64,000 bases of DNA from Candidatus Fukatsuia symbiotica (GTDB lineage: Bacteria; Pseudomonadota; Gammaproteobacteria; Enterobacterales; Enterobacteriaceae), in the NCBI RefSeq assembly GCF_003122425.1, contig NZ_CP021661.1, forward strand, positions 27,824 to 91,823, read 5' to 3'. Under the pieces are notes generated by a model, which ran no database searches, was not told the DNA's origin, and saw only the letters and a program-made list of their open reading frames with translations. Positions within the stretch are counted from its first letter, which is position 1; every line of letters starts with the position of its first letter. Position numbers and translations under genes: made by a program. Below, in pieces: positions 18,501 to 26,890 of this stretch.

Positions 18501-20893
18501 GATGTTTTCTCCTGCTGATGAAGCTGTTGCATTTCGGCAAGAAAGGCAGAGACCCAAACTGCCGGATCCTCCGTATTCAGTTCACGACGAATACGTGCCG
18601 CCACCGCCAGATTTTCATCAGTTGAAGACAGCAACGGCAACCAGTACTTCAATTTTTCATCCAGGACGAATTTTACCATTACCGCCTGATGCCCCTGCTT
18701 AACCATGAATTCACGACTGGAGGGAATGAGCTCAACCACTTTGTCGAATTCTTTACCTTCAATCCCAAACGCCTTGTAGCTTTCCCGTTTTGCTTTGGTA
18801 TTGGCCATCCAGATTTGTGTGATCACCTGCTGAATAACAGCGGGAGCGTAGTCTGTTGAGAGCGCATCTTCTGGCGATTGCGTATCCATCATCAAAATCT
18901 CGCCACGTGTCCGCCCAGCTTTTAAAATTTCCTTAATCGCTTCCGCAGTACTTTCAAACGAAAGGGGAACCCAATATTCGGCAATGACATTGATTAACAG
19001 ACTTCCTGGCTGCGTCGCATGCATTTCGCGTTTTAAATAAAAAAAAGTATTCAGCATCACCTCCATGGCGGCTGAATGTTTACCGGCATACTCCTTGTTC
19101 AGAATAAGGGTGCAATCGAATGCCAGACGACGTAATGTTCGGGGCTCAAACAGGTTAACCGGGGCATCTAATATCCAGGCATACTGCCCCTGATGGCCGT
19201 CTACGTTACGACACCATTTCGCCAAGCGCGTGTGCAAGCAGTTTCCGCCCTTTTTGGGGATCCCTTGCAACATCAAAGACAATGAGCGATTTTCTATCAC
19301 ACTGTGCCGCATCACGGCTTCAATGCCATCCTGAATTTCCCTTTCCTCGTCGGGGGCGGTTTCGCCTGCACACTGCTTCACGGTATCGAACAAAAACTGA
19401 CGTAAAGACGGTGAGTCTTGGAACTGGAAAGGCTGAATGCCCGTATAAACCCCTGGCGATACGGTAAAATAGTGCGCACCCAATGCGCGAAGCACGTTTT
19501 CCAATGAATGATTGTAATCAAGAGAAAAAATCATCGGGTTCCAGCGGCTAAAGTGAATCAACATACAGGCTTCTAGCGTGGTTTTACCCGCGTTGGTCAT
19601 GGCCGTTACCGCAATATGACCGGCCAGCTTCTCGCCGGTATTGTTGTGCCCTAACGGGCTATCGTGCGGGTTAAGAAAATAAACCCCTTCATTCACGGTT
19701 TTCAGCGGCATCAGCGCCGTACCATCTCCGGGCGGATTGCCTGTTGCTTTCCCTGTTGGGGTCGCGTGCAATGAGAAACCGCAAGCCAGGTTTTCGGTCG
19801 ATTTCGCCATCGGATACACGGCATCCGTTACGCCCGGAAATTGAGTAAACCAAGTATCAATATTCGTCAGCGTTGAGCGAATAAAGGCAGTATCGTGCGT
19901 CATGAACAGGGAATCCATTTTCGCCCCGTTGGCAATCGCTTCATCGGGCGTGTCGCCATAAACGATTAGCCCCGCGTGGTATTTGCCAAAGGCCAATGTT
20001 CCCTGTGTGATTTGCTGTACAGCCTGCTCTATCTCATCGGTTTGGTTCGATTCCCCTTCCACGGCTTTTAAGTCAGCAGTATGTTTTTTAAAGGCGGCCT
20101 TAACCTTGTTCCTATCCTCAAACAAAAAGGTCTGAACCAACGTGAAATCAAATTGTTGCTCAACCGCTTCATCCCACATACCCGGTGTTGAAATGGCCGG
20201 GTAATCACGCAGATCATAGGTGGTACAAAATCGCTGACCGCCTTTATTCGGGCGATTTTCAATAAAATCATAGCCACCAAAATGGGTGACACTGTCGATG
20301 ACCGCATCCCCCAACCGCGTATCACTCACTAAAATATCTTGTTCCTGGCCGTTGAACAGCAGCGAGTAAAAACGACCAATTTGTGAAAATAAGGCACCGT
20401 GCTGATTTTCTTCCATCCCCAGCAGGGAAGCATCAAACGGCTCCAGCATCGTTTTTGAGACGGTGATCAATTCCTCTATCCGTGCTATTCCGTCCTCTAA
20501 ATCCTGATACTTGAGGATCAATGCCAGACTATAACCGACCTGCCGAAACTCACCCTCACGAAACGGGGCGGTGTAAGCATCAACAAACGCCTGCAACGCG
20601 GGTAACGCCAAAGCATACTGTGTGTTGAGCCTGACTTTGTTTTTTGTGATGTAAGTTTGTAGCATCAGGTTTTTGCCTTCTTTTTTTCCTAATGCTTGAA
20701 AATAACGGTTAAGCAGGGAAAACAACCTGTTTAATGATTCGGGTTCACGGGTCTCATGGGAGATACCTTTTAATCGCACCACGCTCAGTAATCGATTGCC
20801 AGGCAAAGTGACAATGTTTTCTCCGACGTGATAGCCCATTAACGGCGCTTTAGTCTCCACCGGAAAAACGGACTTTCGCATAGCGGCGGCCAT
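18497..20893 (-). CDS. virB4: VirB4 conjugation ATPase
   Basis: A 798-residue protein with an N-terminal VirB4 domain and a C-terminal ATPase with Walker A (T-A-M-T-N-A-G-K-T-T-L) near residue 450 and a conserved V-I-A-E-Y-W region. It powers pilus assembly. The start at 20893 is chosen for GGAG nine bases upstream; the longer frame overlaps virB3. It is intact, unlike several neighbours. Confidence 0.94.
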   Translation of the reverse strand: MAAAMRKSVFPVETKAPLMGYHVGENIVTLPGNRLLSVVRLKGISHETREPESLNRLFSLLNRYFQALGKKEGKNLMLQTYITKNKVRLNTQYALALPALQAFVDAYTAPFREGEFRQVGYSLALILKYQDLEDGIARIEELITVSKTMLEPFDASLLGMEENQHGALFSQIGRFYSLLFNGQEQDILVSDTRLGDAVIDSVTHFGGYDFIENRPNKGGQRFCTTYDLRDYPAISTPGMWDEAVEQQFDFTLVQTFLFEDRNKVKAAFKKHTADLKAVEGESNQTDEIEQAVQQITQGTLAFGKYHAGLIVYGDTPDEAIANGAKMDSLFMTHDTAFIRSTLTNIDTWFTQFPGVTDAVYPMAKSTENLACGFSLHATPTGKATGNPPGDGTALMPLKTVNEGVYFLNPHDSPLGHNNTGEKLAGHIAVTAMTNAGKTTLEACMLIHFSRWNPMIFSLDYNHSLENVLRALGAHYFTVSPGVYTGIQPFQFQDSPSLRQFLFDTVKQCAGETAPDEEREIQDGIEAVMRHSVIENRSLSLMLQGIPKKGGNCLHTRLAKWCRNVDGHQGQYAWILDAPVNLFEPRTLRRLAFDCTLILNKEYAGKHSAAMEVMLNTFFYLKREMHATQPGSLLINVIAEYWVPLSFESTAEAIKEILKAGRTRGEILMMDTQSPEDALSTDYAPAVIQQVITQIWMANTKAKRESYKAFGIEGKEFDKVVELIPSSREFMVKQGHQAVMVKFVLDEKLKYWLPLLSSTDENLAVAARIRRELNTEDPAVWVSAFLAEMQQLHQQEKTS

Positions 20894-21220
20894 AATATTG
20901 ACTCCATTTTGGATTTTGCGGGGTGACGAACAACGATTTACCAAACCTGCGATTCAGGCGAAGGCGACGTAGCATAAAATGCAAGCGGCGCAAATATTTA
21001 TCGTCTTTCTCGCAAACGATCCGAAGGGCTATCCCTACCAACAAAAACGGTAATGCCAGCAAGCCACCCCACCCGCCAAAGGCGCTAAATCCACTGACAC
21101 CGAATACCAGTGTGCCAACAAAACAAAGTAGCAACGGGAAGATAGGCACCCCCAGAAGAGAGGGATGCGACTCATCCCATTGTGGCTGTCAAATTCCAGG
21201 TGTTCAGCCTCTTTTTTCAC
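20850..21220 (-). CDS. virB3: VirB3 (apparent frameshift)
   Basis: The N terminus is in one frame (MKKEAEHLEF to R-I-P-L-F-W-G). The rest, with a membrane hairpin and the C-terminal R-I-V-C-E-K-D-D-K-Y-L-R-R-L, is in another. A C5 run at 21149-21153 is the break; one extra base restores F-W-G-V-P-I-F-P. The start overlaps virB2 by four bases. Confidence 0.85.
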
Positions 21221-21561
21221 AGTCCGGTTCCCCCGAAGAATTGCCAGGCCGCCGTCCCAATCAGGATAACCCCGCCCACTAACGCTACCGCACCAATTTG
21301 TTTAAAGTAGTCCATCAGTGTCGTATCCATGTCACCATTTGAGCGGGAAATCAGCCATTTGATACCCACCCAGGTTAAGGTGATCAGCGCACAGATAGCG
21401 GCAACCGCATATAACGCCACCTGAACATCTTTGCTATACGTTTGGATGGAAGATTTCCAGTCGGCCAACACCCAGGGGGAAGTCAGCAATAGCACTATTG
21501 CCAGTAGTACGTGATTAACCCACGGTTTTTTTAGCGAGGGTTCGAAGGGTTGATTCGGCAT
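21217..21561 (-). CDS. virB2: VirB2 major pilin
   Basis: A 114-residue pilin precursor. The N-terminal signal ends near V-L-A-D, followed by two hydrophobic helices (V-A-L-Y-A-V-A-A-I-C-A-L-I and V-A-L-V-G-G-V-I-L-I). The start at 21561 (MPNQPFEP) is chosen because the longer frame lies within virB1. Confidence 0.85.
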   Translation of the reverse strand: MPNQPFEPSLKKPWVNHVLLAIVLLLTSPWVLADWKSSIQTYSKDVQVALYAVAAICALITLTWVGIKWLISRSNGDMDTTLMDYFKQIGAVALVGGVILIGTAAWQFFGGTGL

Positions 21562-22207
21562 TGTTCTCTTTTTCCTCATTGACAGGTTGTGTATTGGGTT
21601 TGTTTTTGCCCGATTCCTCGCCATAGCGTGGATACTGGCGTAGCACATCCCAGGATGGGTAAATAGGCACGTTAGGCGGCGCAGAGGGGGCAAAATCAAG
21701 CGAAGGCGCTTTTATCCGCTCCGCTTTTGTGCTCGGCACGGTGTATCCCTTTTGCGGAAGGGTATAACCGATCCTTTGTACATAGCTGGTCTGCTGAAAA
21801 TCGTTTTCAGCCTTCTGTCCGGTGGTAAAATTACCGGAGTAATAGCAACTGAGCGTCCGTTTTAAGGAGCCACCGCGCTGGTAGCAATCAGTGATGATTT
21901 TTTCGAAGACAGAAAGGTTGGTACAGGGAGTAAAAAGTTGTTCGGGTGTGACGCCGTAACGTTTGAAATTGGACTGGTTAATTTGCATTAGGCCAACGGA
22001 AAAATTTTTTCCTTTCGCCTTAAGCCGATTAACATGCGCCATGGCATCATTCAGATTATGAGGAAAAATCCCCTGCTTCTGCCCGACAACGCCAATAGCG
22101 TAAGGATTAAAACTACTTTCTACTCTTGCAACATCATGACTGGTATCGGGATGAATACTCGGTGCACATTGCATTGCCAACGTTAAAAATGTGGCGCTTG
22201 CGATCAT
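21515..22207 (-). CDS. virB1: VirB1 lytic transglycosylase
   Basis: A 230-residue SLT-domain protein. The catalytic Glu lies in R-V-E-S-S-F-N-P, followed by G-L-M-Q-I-N and A-L/S-C-Y-Y-S-G-N. It opens peptidoglycan for the channel. It heads the operon; GAGGGAG precedes the ATG. The C-terminal 15 codons overlap virB2. Confidence 0.9.
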   Translation of the reverse strand: MIASATFLTLAMQCAPSIHPDTSHDVARVESSFNPYAIGVVGQKQGIFPHNLNDAMAHVNRLKAKGKNFSVGLMQINQSNFKRYGVTPEQLFTPCTNLSVFEKIITDCYQRGGSLKRTLSCYYSGNFTTGQKAENDFQQTSYVQRIGYTLPQKGYTVPSTKAERIKAPSLDFAPSAPPNVPIYPSWDVLRQYPRYGEESGKNKPNTQPVNEEKENNAESTLRTLAKKTVG

Positions 22208-22250
22208 AATACTCCCTCAAAAATATATTTTTCTTTGACTGATCACCGTG

Positions 22251-22475
22251 TTAAATATCATCAAACCGTTTTCTTTCCTCCTCCGTGCCTAAAATTTCTT
22301 TCAGTCTGTCCCGCGCCTCATCCCCTGATTTTTTGATGAGATAGCGAATAAATTCAGATACCGTGACAGGTCGTCCAACATAATGCCCAACATCAAGCAC
22401 AATTTTATCCAGCTGGTCACGTAATTCCGCGCCGATATAAACCGATTTTCCACGGCGAGATATTTGGTTAAACAT
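22251..22475 (-). CDS. Ribbon-helix-helix-like small regulator
   Basis: A 74-residue protein. K-S-V-Y-I-G-A-E-L-R-D-Q-L-D-K, then V-T-V-S-E-F-I-R-Y-L-I-K-K, fits a CopG-type fold. It lies upstream of virB1 on the same strand and could control the transfer operon; this is inferred from place. Confidence 0.6.
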   Translation of the reverse strand: MFNQISRRGKSVYIGAELRDQLDKIVLDVGHYVGRPVTVSEFIRYLIKKSGDEARDRLKEILGTEEERKRFDDI

Positions 22476-22522
22476 GCATTGATTTCCTAAAGGAAAGAGA
22501 ATAAGGATTTATTTTTGTATTT

Positions 22523-22864
22523 TTAGGGTTTGTAAAGATACACGTCTGGTAAACAGCGGTTGGTGAAACTGGCTGTTTGAGCTGTATTGTCAGCCTTCTT
22601 CATCAAAGTAATAAACTCCACCCATACATTGATGCGGTCATCTCTTTGACGTAATTTGGGTTTTAACCCGAAAATATTGTCAATGATATTTTCGATTGAA
22701 CGTGTTTCTTTTTCACGTTTTTTGATGGCGTTTAGCCTTAATTGCCTAATTTCATCGTTCCGCTGACATTTTTTACGGTAACGGATTTGGCGACGTAATC
22801 GGCACCGTTGACGTGCATTCATGCAATTTTTCCAGTAAAAATAGCTTGGGTGGTGCGTATCCAT
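22523..22864 (-). CDS. Hypothetical basic protein
   Basis: A 113-residue protein, Arg/Lys-rich in its first half (M-N-A-R-Q-R-C-R-L-R-R-Q-I-R), suggesting nucleic-acid contact. The start at 22864 is MDTHHPSYF. It is not recognised. It is the first frame upstream of the regulator and virB operon. Confidence 0.5.
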   Translation of the reverse strand: MDTHHPSYFYWKNCMNARQRCRLRRQIRYRKKCQRNDEIRQLRLNAIKKREKETRSIENIIDNIFGLKPKLRQRDDRINVWVEFITLMKKADNTAQTASFTNRCLPDVYLYKP

Positions 22865-22970
22865 AATACGCACGCCCAACCCACAGTCCTAAAATAATGT
22901 ACACCTGTGTCGGCATACGGCCTGATTGTTAAAGAGCGATATTCCATTACGTGCTGAGAGCACAAATTGA

Positions 22971-23072
22971 ATGTTTGTAGGTACTATGATGGCTTATATT
23001 TCGATATCGGTATATCGTCTAAAAGATGATTTTGAGTTTAAAAAACAACCAATCAATACATTATTTAAAAAT
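22971..23072 (+). repeat. 102-bp direct repeat, copy 1
   Basis: About 95% identical to 24841-24942 in the same orientation; together they bracket the repA module. It contains TCGATATCG and a 38-codon frame starting M-M-A-Y-I-S-I-S-V-Y. In copy 2 that frame stops after 20 codons. Function unknown. Confidence 0.8.
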
Positions 23073-23099
23073 TTGCCAAAAATTAACGAATCCTTGCTC

Positions 23100-23610
23100 T
23101 AGTGGTTGTTATTTTTTTTCTTTGGGTAGGTGAGCCGTTGGAGTGTAGGCGGGTCAATGCTCGCCTTGGCGACCGCGTAGCGGCTTGGCATTGACGCGAC
23201 GGAGCGACGTTACCCTTGTGGAGGGGGTTGTGAGCACGCAGTGAGCGCAACCCCTTGTTAAGCGGGTTTTTATTGGGGTTAAGGTGTTTACCTTGAAGTT
23301 AATGTTATCCCCGGTTTTTTTAACGTTTAATTTCTTTTTTCTTTTTAAAGAAGTTAAAAGTAATTTTGCATCTATCGCATAAGAAGCATCTATCTCAAAA
23401 TTGACTTGCATCTATATGTGGATAATCTTCATTTTCGATAGGACACCGACGATTTTTTATCTCCTGATGGGGTTATGACGCCACTTTCACACAGGATGAA
23501 CAGGCATAAATAGGGTTTAAATAAGGGTGATCAGGGGAAATGGCAGGATGGGAGCGTGAGGAAACCTACGCGAGGGGCGTAAGCGATTTTTTTGAGGAGA
23601 CAGGCGTGCT
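23100..23610. other. Probable oriR of the IncFII-like replicon
   Basis: No credible gene. Downstream of repA this stretch has three GCATCTAT repeats (23368, 23386, 23408), immediately followed by a perfect DnaA box TGTGGATAA (23417-23425). It also has inverted repeats GTCAATGC/GCATTGAC and GGGGTTG/CAACCCC between about 23150 and 23255. IncFII origins lie downstream of repA and carry a DnaA box, which matches. Confidence 0.65.
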
Positions 23611-24468
23611 TTAGTGCACAGGGATGTCCGGTGGAGGCGTACTGGCGATCTTACGCAGTCGGTAATACTCAATGTCGACCTGCTTTCTAAGACCTTCAGA
23701 CCCTAAACTGCCGAGTTCAAGCAAGGAATAACGCTTAACTAGCTTATGAAGAATGTCTTGTTTGGCGGTCTGCTCGTCCAGTTTAGCTATCCGTCGTGCA
23801 AGTTTGTGCTGTTTATTGATGGCGTACCGAGATTTTCGGTGCTCAAACGCCCGCTTAATGTGCTGCTCTTTCGCCCGGCGGCGGGCTTCTATTAAGGTTA
23901 TGGAAGGTTCACCTTTCTCTAGCAGACCTTTGTTAATCCAACCCATTTGCTGATTTTGGGCGCTTTCCAGTTTTTCCGGCGATACCCCAAATAACATAAA
24001 GAACAACGGCGTAAGCGTAATGAGTTTGGGAATATAACTGGCCATCAGTTTATCCCATACCTTTTCGCACACCACCAAGCCCATCGGCTCCATAAAGTCG
24101 GTGATCAAACGTGAGGCACGGGTAATGGATTTATTACCCGCTTCCGACAGTGTAGACAGCCCACATTCGTCCGCCAGTTGTTCGACCGACGCCATCACTA
24201 AACCAGAAGCAATGTTAAAATGGTAGAGCAGAGCAGGAACCATCGCCCTCAGGGCACGCGCTCGATGTTCATTAAGACGACGGAAACGAGGCCGGAGCTC
24301 TCCTGTCTTGGGATCGGTAGGCTGTATGATGTATAGCAGTTCGCTGCGCGCCACATCCTTTTCAGACGCACGTTGCATAGAATAACGGATAAAAGCAGGA
24401 CGCTGCTTATCACTTGTAGGCGGTGTAAAAACCGGGTAGAGATTGGAAATGTAACTTGTTCTAATCAC
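23611..24468 (-). CDS. repA: RepA, IncFII/IncI-type replication initiator
   Basis: A 285-residue initiator. It has the family order: N-terminal N-L-Y-P-V-F-T-P, R-R-L-N-E-H-R-A-R-A-L-R-A-M-V-P-A-L-L-Y-H-F-N, then L-A-D-E-C-G-L-S-T and S-I-T-R-A-S-R, and a basic C terminus. The start is GTG at 24468, overlapping the end of a leader peptide. Expression is probably set by the countertranscript RNA and leader described in separate entries. Confidence 0.88.
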   Translation of the reverse strand: MIRTSYISNLYPVFTPPTSDKQRPAFIRYSMQRASEKDVARSELLYIIQPTDPKTGELRPRFRRLNEHRARALRAMVPALLYHFNIASGLVMASVEQLADECGLSTLSEAGNKSITRASRLITDFMEPMGLVVCEKVWDKLMASYIPKLITLTPLFFMLFGVSPEKLESAQNQQMGWINKGLLEKGEPSITLIEARRRAKEQHIKRAFEHRKSRYAINKQHKLARRIAKLDEQTAKQDILHKLVKRYSLLELGSLGSEGLRKQVDIEYYRLRKIASTPPPDIPVH

Positions 24469-24520
24469 CCCGCCCTACACTTATAGCGGGCACAAGGGGT
24501 TGAATATTTTTGAACATCAT
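24461..24520 (-). CDS. RepA leader peptide (RepY/TapA-like)
   Basis: A 19-residue frame (MMFKNIQPLVPAISVGRGD) preceded by AGGGAG. Its TAG overlaps the repA GTG region (GTGATTAG). In IncI and IncFII relatives a coupled leader peptide is needed for rep translation. The sequence CCCGCTA (minus strand, 24484-24490) lies inside it. Confidence 0.7.
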   Translation of the reverse strand: MMFKNIQPLVPAISVGRGD

Positions 24521-24528
24521 TCTATACT
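24500..24528 (+). promoter_or_regulatory. Promoter of the countertranscript RNA
   Basis: -35 TTGAAT (24500-24505), a 17-bp spacer and -10 TATACT (24523-24528). It faces against repA and would start RNA at about 24535. Confidence 0.7.
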
Positions 24529-24534
24529 CCCTGC

Positions 24535-24622
24535 TAGAACACATCCAGCAGTTCTAGTTGATGCCCCGATATTCTGAGTCTACCCGCTAAAGTTGAGACA
24601 GATGTCGGGGTTTTCTTTTTAA
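24535..24622 (+). ncRNA. CopA/Inc-type antisense RNA
   Basis: About 85 nt with two stem-loops, complementary to the repA leader. The first stem is CTAGAAC/GTTCTAG (24534-24557). The second, imperfect, runs from GCCCCGAT (24563) to GTCGGGG followed by a T-rich tail (24605-24620), a Rho-independent terminator. Its loop holds CCCGCTA (24583-24589). The layout matches CopA (IncFII) and Inc RNA (IncI/IncB). Confidence 0.75.
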
Positions 24623-24840
24623 GGGTACACTACACAGCACTTGCACCCTTTCCTAGTGCTTTTCGGCAGCACCCAACCAATGTTGAGCAAGAATCTAGCA
24701 CTTTTTTTTAAGATAATCAATTCAATCGATTTGCTAACAGCCCAGAGAACAATTTTACTACCCACAATCAACACCATTTTGGCTATTTTTACCCTCCTTC
24801 GTTAGCGACTCAGAGGAAAATTTGGCGAAAAGGTTAGCAA

Positions 24841-24942
24841 ATGTTTGTAGGCACTATGATGGCTTATATTTCGATATCGGTATATCGTCTAAAAGATGAT
24901 TTTGAGCTTAAAAAATAATCAATCAATACATTATTTAAAAAT
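24841..24942 (+). repeat. 102-bp direct repeat, copy 2
   Basis: Same orientation as 22971-23072, with about five mismatches. It sits upstream of the repA leader and just before a hairpin. Confidence 0.8.
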
Positions 24943-24943
24943 A

Positions 24944-24963
24944 AGGGCTGATTTTTCAGCCCT
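24944..24963. terminator. Hairpin, possible bidirectional terminator
   Basis: A perfect eight-base stem AGGGCTGA/TCAGCCCT with a TTTT loop, between the LuxR gene end (24986) and the repeat copy. It lacks a clear U-run, so it may be only a structured boundary. Confidence 0.5.
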
Positions 24964-24985
24964 AGATACGGGTCGATCTCGCTCA

Positions 24986-25279
24986 TTAACTTAATTTCAA
25001 TTGTTTACGGCAATGACAAAGACATGAATTAATCAGATGTTTATTTATCAAAAAATGAAATAGTGCCCTCAACTCAGAATAATTACCTAATTCGTATTTT
25101 TTTCTTGCGTTATTTAAATGTGAGTTCACCGTACTGATGCTGAGATTTAATAACAATGAAATTTTACTACGATGCAAACCCGAACAATAAAGTGACAGTA
25201 CTTTAATTTCTACTGGAGAAAGTGCAGAAAAAACTTCGTGATAAGCTGTCGTATCGTTAATATGAAATGCTTTCATCAT
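24986..25279 (-). CDS. LuxR-type helix-turn-helix regulator, short
   Basis: A 97-residue protein made almost only of a LuxR/GerE DNA-binding domain (L-S-P-V-E-I-K-V-L-S-L-Y-C-S-G, K-I-S-L-L-L-N-L-S-I-S-T-V-N-S-H-L). AGGAG precedes the ATG. It lies 45 bp downstream of a PAS-LuxR gene and may share its transcript. It has no sensory domain. Confidence 0.8.
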   Translation of the reverse strand: MMKAFHINDTTAYHEVFSALSPVEIKVLSLYCSGLHRSKISLLLNLSISTVNSHLNNARKKYELGNYSELRALFHFLINKHLINSCLCHCRKQLKLS

Positions 25280-25324
25280 TAGCTCCTAAAAGATAAATTA
25301 GCGTACAAATCAGCACTCCCTGCT

Positions 25325-25963
25325 CTAACTCCTCGCGCTAACGCTAATGACGTGGCTCCCCGTAGAAAGAAATTTTGACGGAATATAGTTATCTATGCCT
25401 TTCAATTGGCAAAAATTCCTGACTTGGCTTGAATAACCAACCCCTAATTTTTTGTAGATAATATATAATTTGTTTTCTATCGTGCGGGGAGACCGGTTTA
25501 ATTTTTTGGCTATTTCCTTCTTTCCTAATCTATTTAATAGAAAAAAAATAATCTCCCATTCTTTTTTTGTGAATGTTTTGTTCGGCTGCTGTACTGTTGC
25601 AAGGCGCGGTGATTTTTTATCAACGCATTCCAGCAAAGAAAAAAAAGGAAAAGGACGTGCATAGCAAAACACCCCATTGCAATTTCCATCTTCATCAAAC
25701 AGCGGAAAAAAATCAAAAAGATAGGGCTGTATTATCTGTTCAAGTCCATAAGGCAGGATATTGAGCACGGATAAGAGGGACTGCTGGGTGCGGGTCTGTT
25801 TCTCTTGCGCTTGAAAGACAGTCATCGCGTGAGACGGAACTGTGCTATCAGTCTTGCCCAGCAGCTCACACAGCGGTGGATTGGCATAAATCGTGGATGC
25901 GGCATCAGTGAGACCACAGGGATCAGTACTGTGCAGGCAGGTCAACATCAGGGATTTATTCAT
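25325..25963 (-). CDS. PAS-like/LuxR regulator
   Basis: A 212-residue protein. The N-terminal PAS-like part (I-Y-A-N-P-P-L-C-E-L-L-G; L-F-D-E-D-G-N-C-N-G-V-F) is followed by a C-terminal LuxR helix-turn-helix (F-T-K-K-E-W-E-I-I-F, K-K-E-I-A-K-K-L-N-R-S-P-R-T-I-E-N-K). It is paralogous to 28371-29075 and 30185-30916. Its start overlaps a 43-residue frame (ATGA). Confidence 0.82.
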   Translation of the reverse strand: MNKSLMLTCLHSTDPCGLTDAASTIYANPPLCELLGKTDSTVPSHAMTVFQAQEKQTRTQQSLLSVLNILPYGLEQIIQPYLFDFFPLFDEDGNCNGVFCYARPFPFFSLLECVDKKSPRLATVQQPNKTFTKKEWEIIFFLLNRLGKKEIAKKLNRSPRTIENKLYIIYKKLGVGYSSQVRNFCQLKGIDNYIPSKFLSTGSHVISVSARS

Positions 25964-26091
25964 GCTGCACCTCCCAACTTCAGGAGATGTGTGCGTTGAC
26001 GCAAGGTCAAGTTGTGCGAAATACGGGCAAACAACACCAGTATGATAGGTTGTGCTTCACATATGAGCACGCGGAAGGTAGACTTTTTCAT
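25960..26091 (-). CDS. Small peptide coupled to the PAS-LuxR gene
   Basis: A 43-residue frame (MKKSTFRVLICEAQPIILVL...) preceded by TAGGAGT. Its TGA overlaps the regulator ATG. Hydrophobic centre, basic tail. It could be a leader peptide controlling the regulator or a decayed upstream gene. Not recognised. Confidence 0.45.
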   Translation of the reverse strand: MKKSTFRVLICEAQPIILVLFARISHNLTLRQRTHLLKLGGAA

Positions 26092-26165
26092 AGTCCGACT
26101 CCTAGTTTAGTTAGGTTTTGGATTAGCTATTCGTAGGTGTTGGCTCACCTGCGAGTAGCGATTAA

Positions 26166-26711
26166 TTAGTCATAACTAATTTCATTTTCACTATAAATTA
26201 CTGGTACAACTTTAAGTTTCTTAACTTCTTCCCATCCTTTTTCCTGTTCACATTCATGCGCGACGATAGTTGCCGAAAAAACAGCCTTTCTTTGAAAAGG
26301 ACTTCCAGAAAAAGCAATTTTTTCGTTCACCACATAAGTATTAACATTTCCTGTTTTTATTATTTGTACATAGTTATGCTTGGCTAAATGAGATACTGCC
26401 CTTGTGATAGTTGCTCTAGACTTATCTATAATTTTGCATAAGGCTCTATTGGATATAGTTACTGCATTTGTTCCAATCTGCATATGTTCCCGAATTATAC
26501 TAAATACTAGTGATGCTGCTGGGCTTTCTTGCTGTAAAGCTCTCAAGTTTTTTTCAGCCTCACGAGACATCATATAGTAACCACCTGGAACAAAATTCTT
26601 TGTCCTGCGCTGCTCAGCAATAACGTCATTCAACTTATCAGTCGTTAGATTAAGTAGATTTCTTGTTTTTGATAATTTTTTCCTTAGATCATCAACTGAT
26701 TCTTTTTCCAT
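26166..26711 (-). CDS. RepL-like winged-helix plasmid protein
   Basis: A protein of about 181 residues with an N-terminal coiled coil (L-R-K-K-L-S-K-T-R-N-L-L-N-L). A winged-helix core follows (V-T-I-S-N-R-A-L-C-K-I-I-D-K-S-R-A-T-I-T-R-A-V, Y-V-Q-I-I-K-T-G-N-V-N-T-Y-V-V-N). The pattern 'helix-turn-helix then K-x-G-N-x-N-x-Y-x-V-N' is shared with RepL-like replication or copy-control proteins. Operator-like repeats lie upstream. Confidence 0.6.
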   Translation of the reverse strand: MEKESVDDLRKKLSKTRNLLNLTTDKLNDVIAEQRRTKNFVPGGYYMMSREAEKNLRALQQESPAASLVFSIIREHMQIGTNAVTISNRALCKIIDKSRATITRAVSHLAKHNYVQIIKTGNVNTYVVNEKIAFSGSPFQRKAVFSATIVAHECEQEKGWEEVKKLKVVPVIYSENEISYD

Positions 26712-26720
26712 GGTGCGCAT

Positions 26721-26890
26721 CCCGTGAGCCTATAAGTGCTCATTTATGAGTTATGAGTGCTCTCATATGAGGCAATATAGCTAGAGTATTAATCAAAACC
26801 GAGGGTGAGTCAACATGCATCAAAAAAATTTAAGTAAACTCATTAGTGCTCATAGCTCATGAGCTGAAGAGGTGCACAACATGAGCATAT
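26721..26890. promoter_or_regulatory. GTGCTCAT repeats upstream of the RepL-like gene
   Basis: Repeated AGTGCTCAT and ATGAG/CTCAT units occur in both orientations over about 160 bp (for example near 26736, 26754, 26842 and 26855). They look like an operator or iteron cluster for the adjacent DNA-binding protein. Confidence 0.6.

Noticed and set aside
23154..23411. Minus-strand frame of 85 codons downstream of repA
   Set aside because: Its second half runs through the inverted repeats and DnaA-box region of the probable origin, has no good ribosome site, and shows no recognisable domain.
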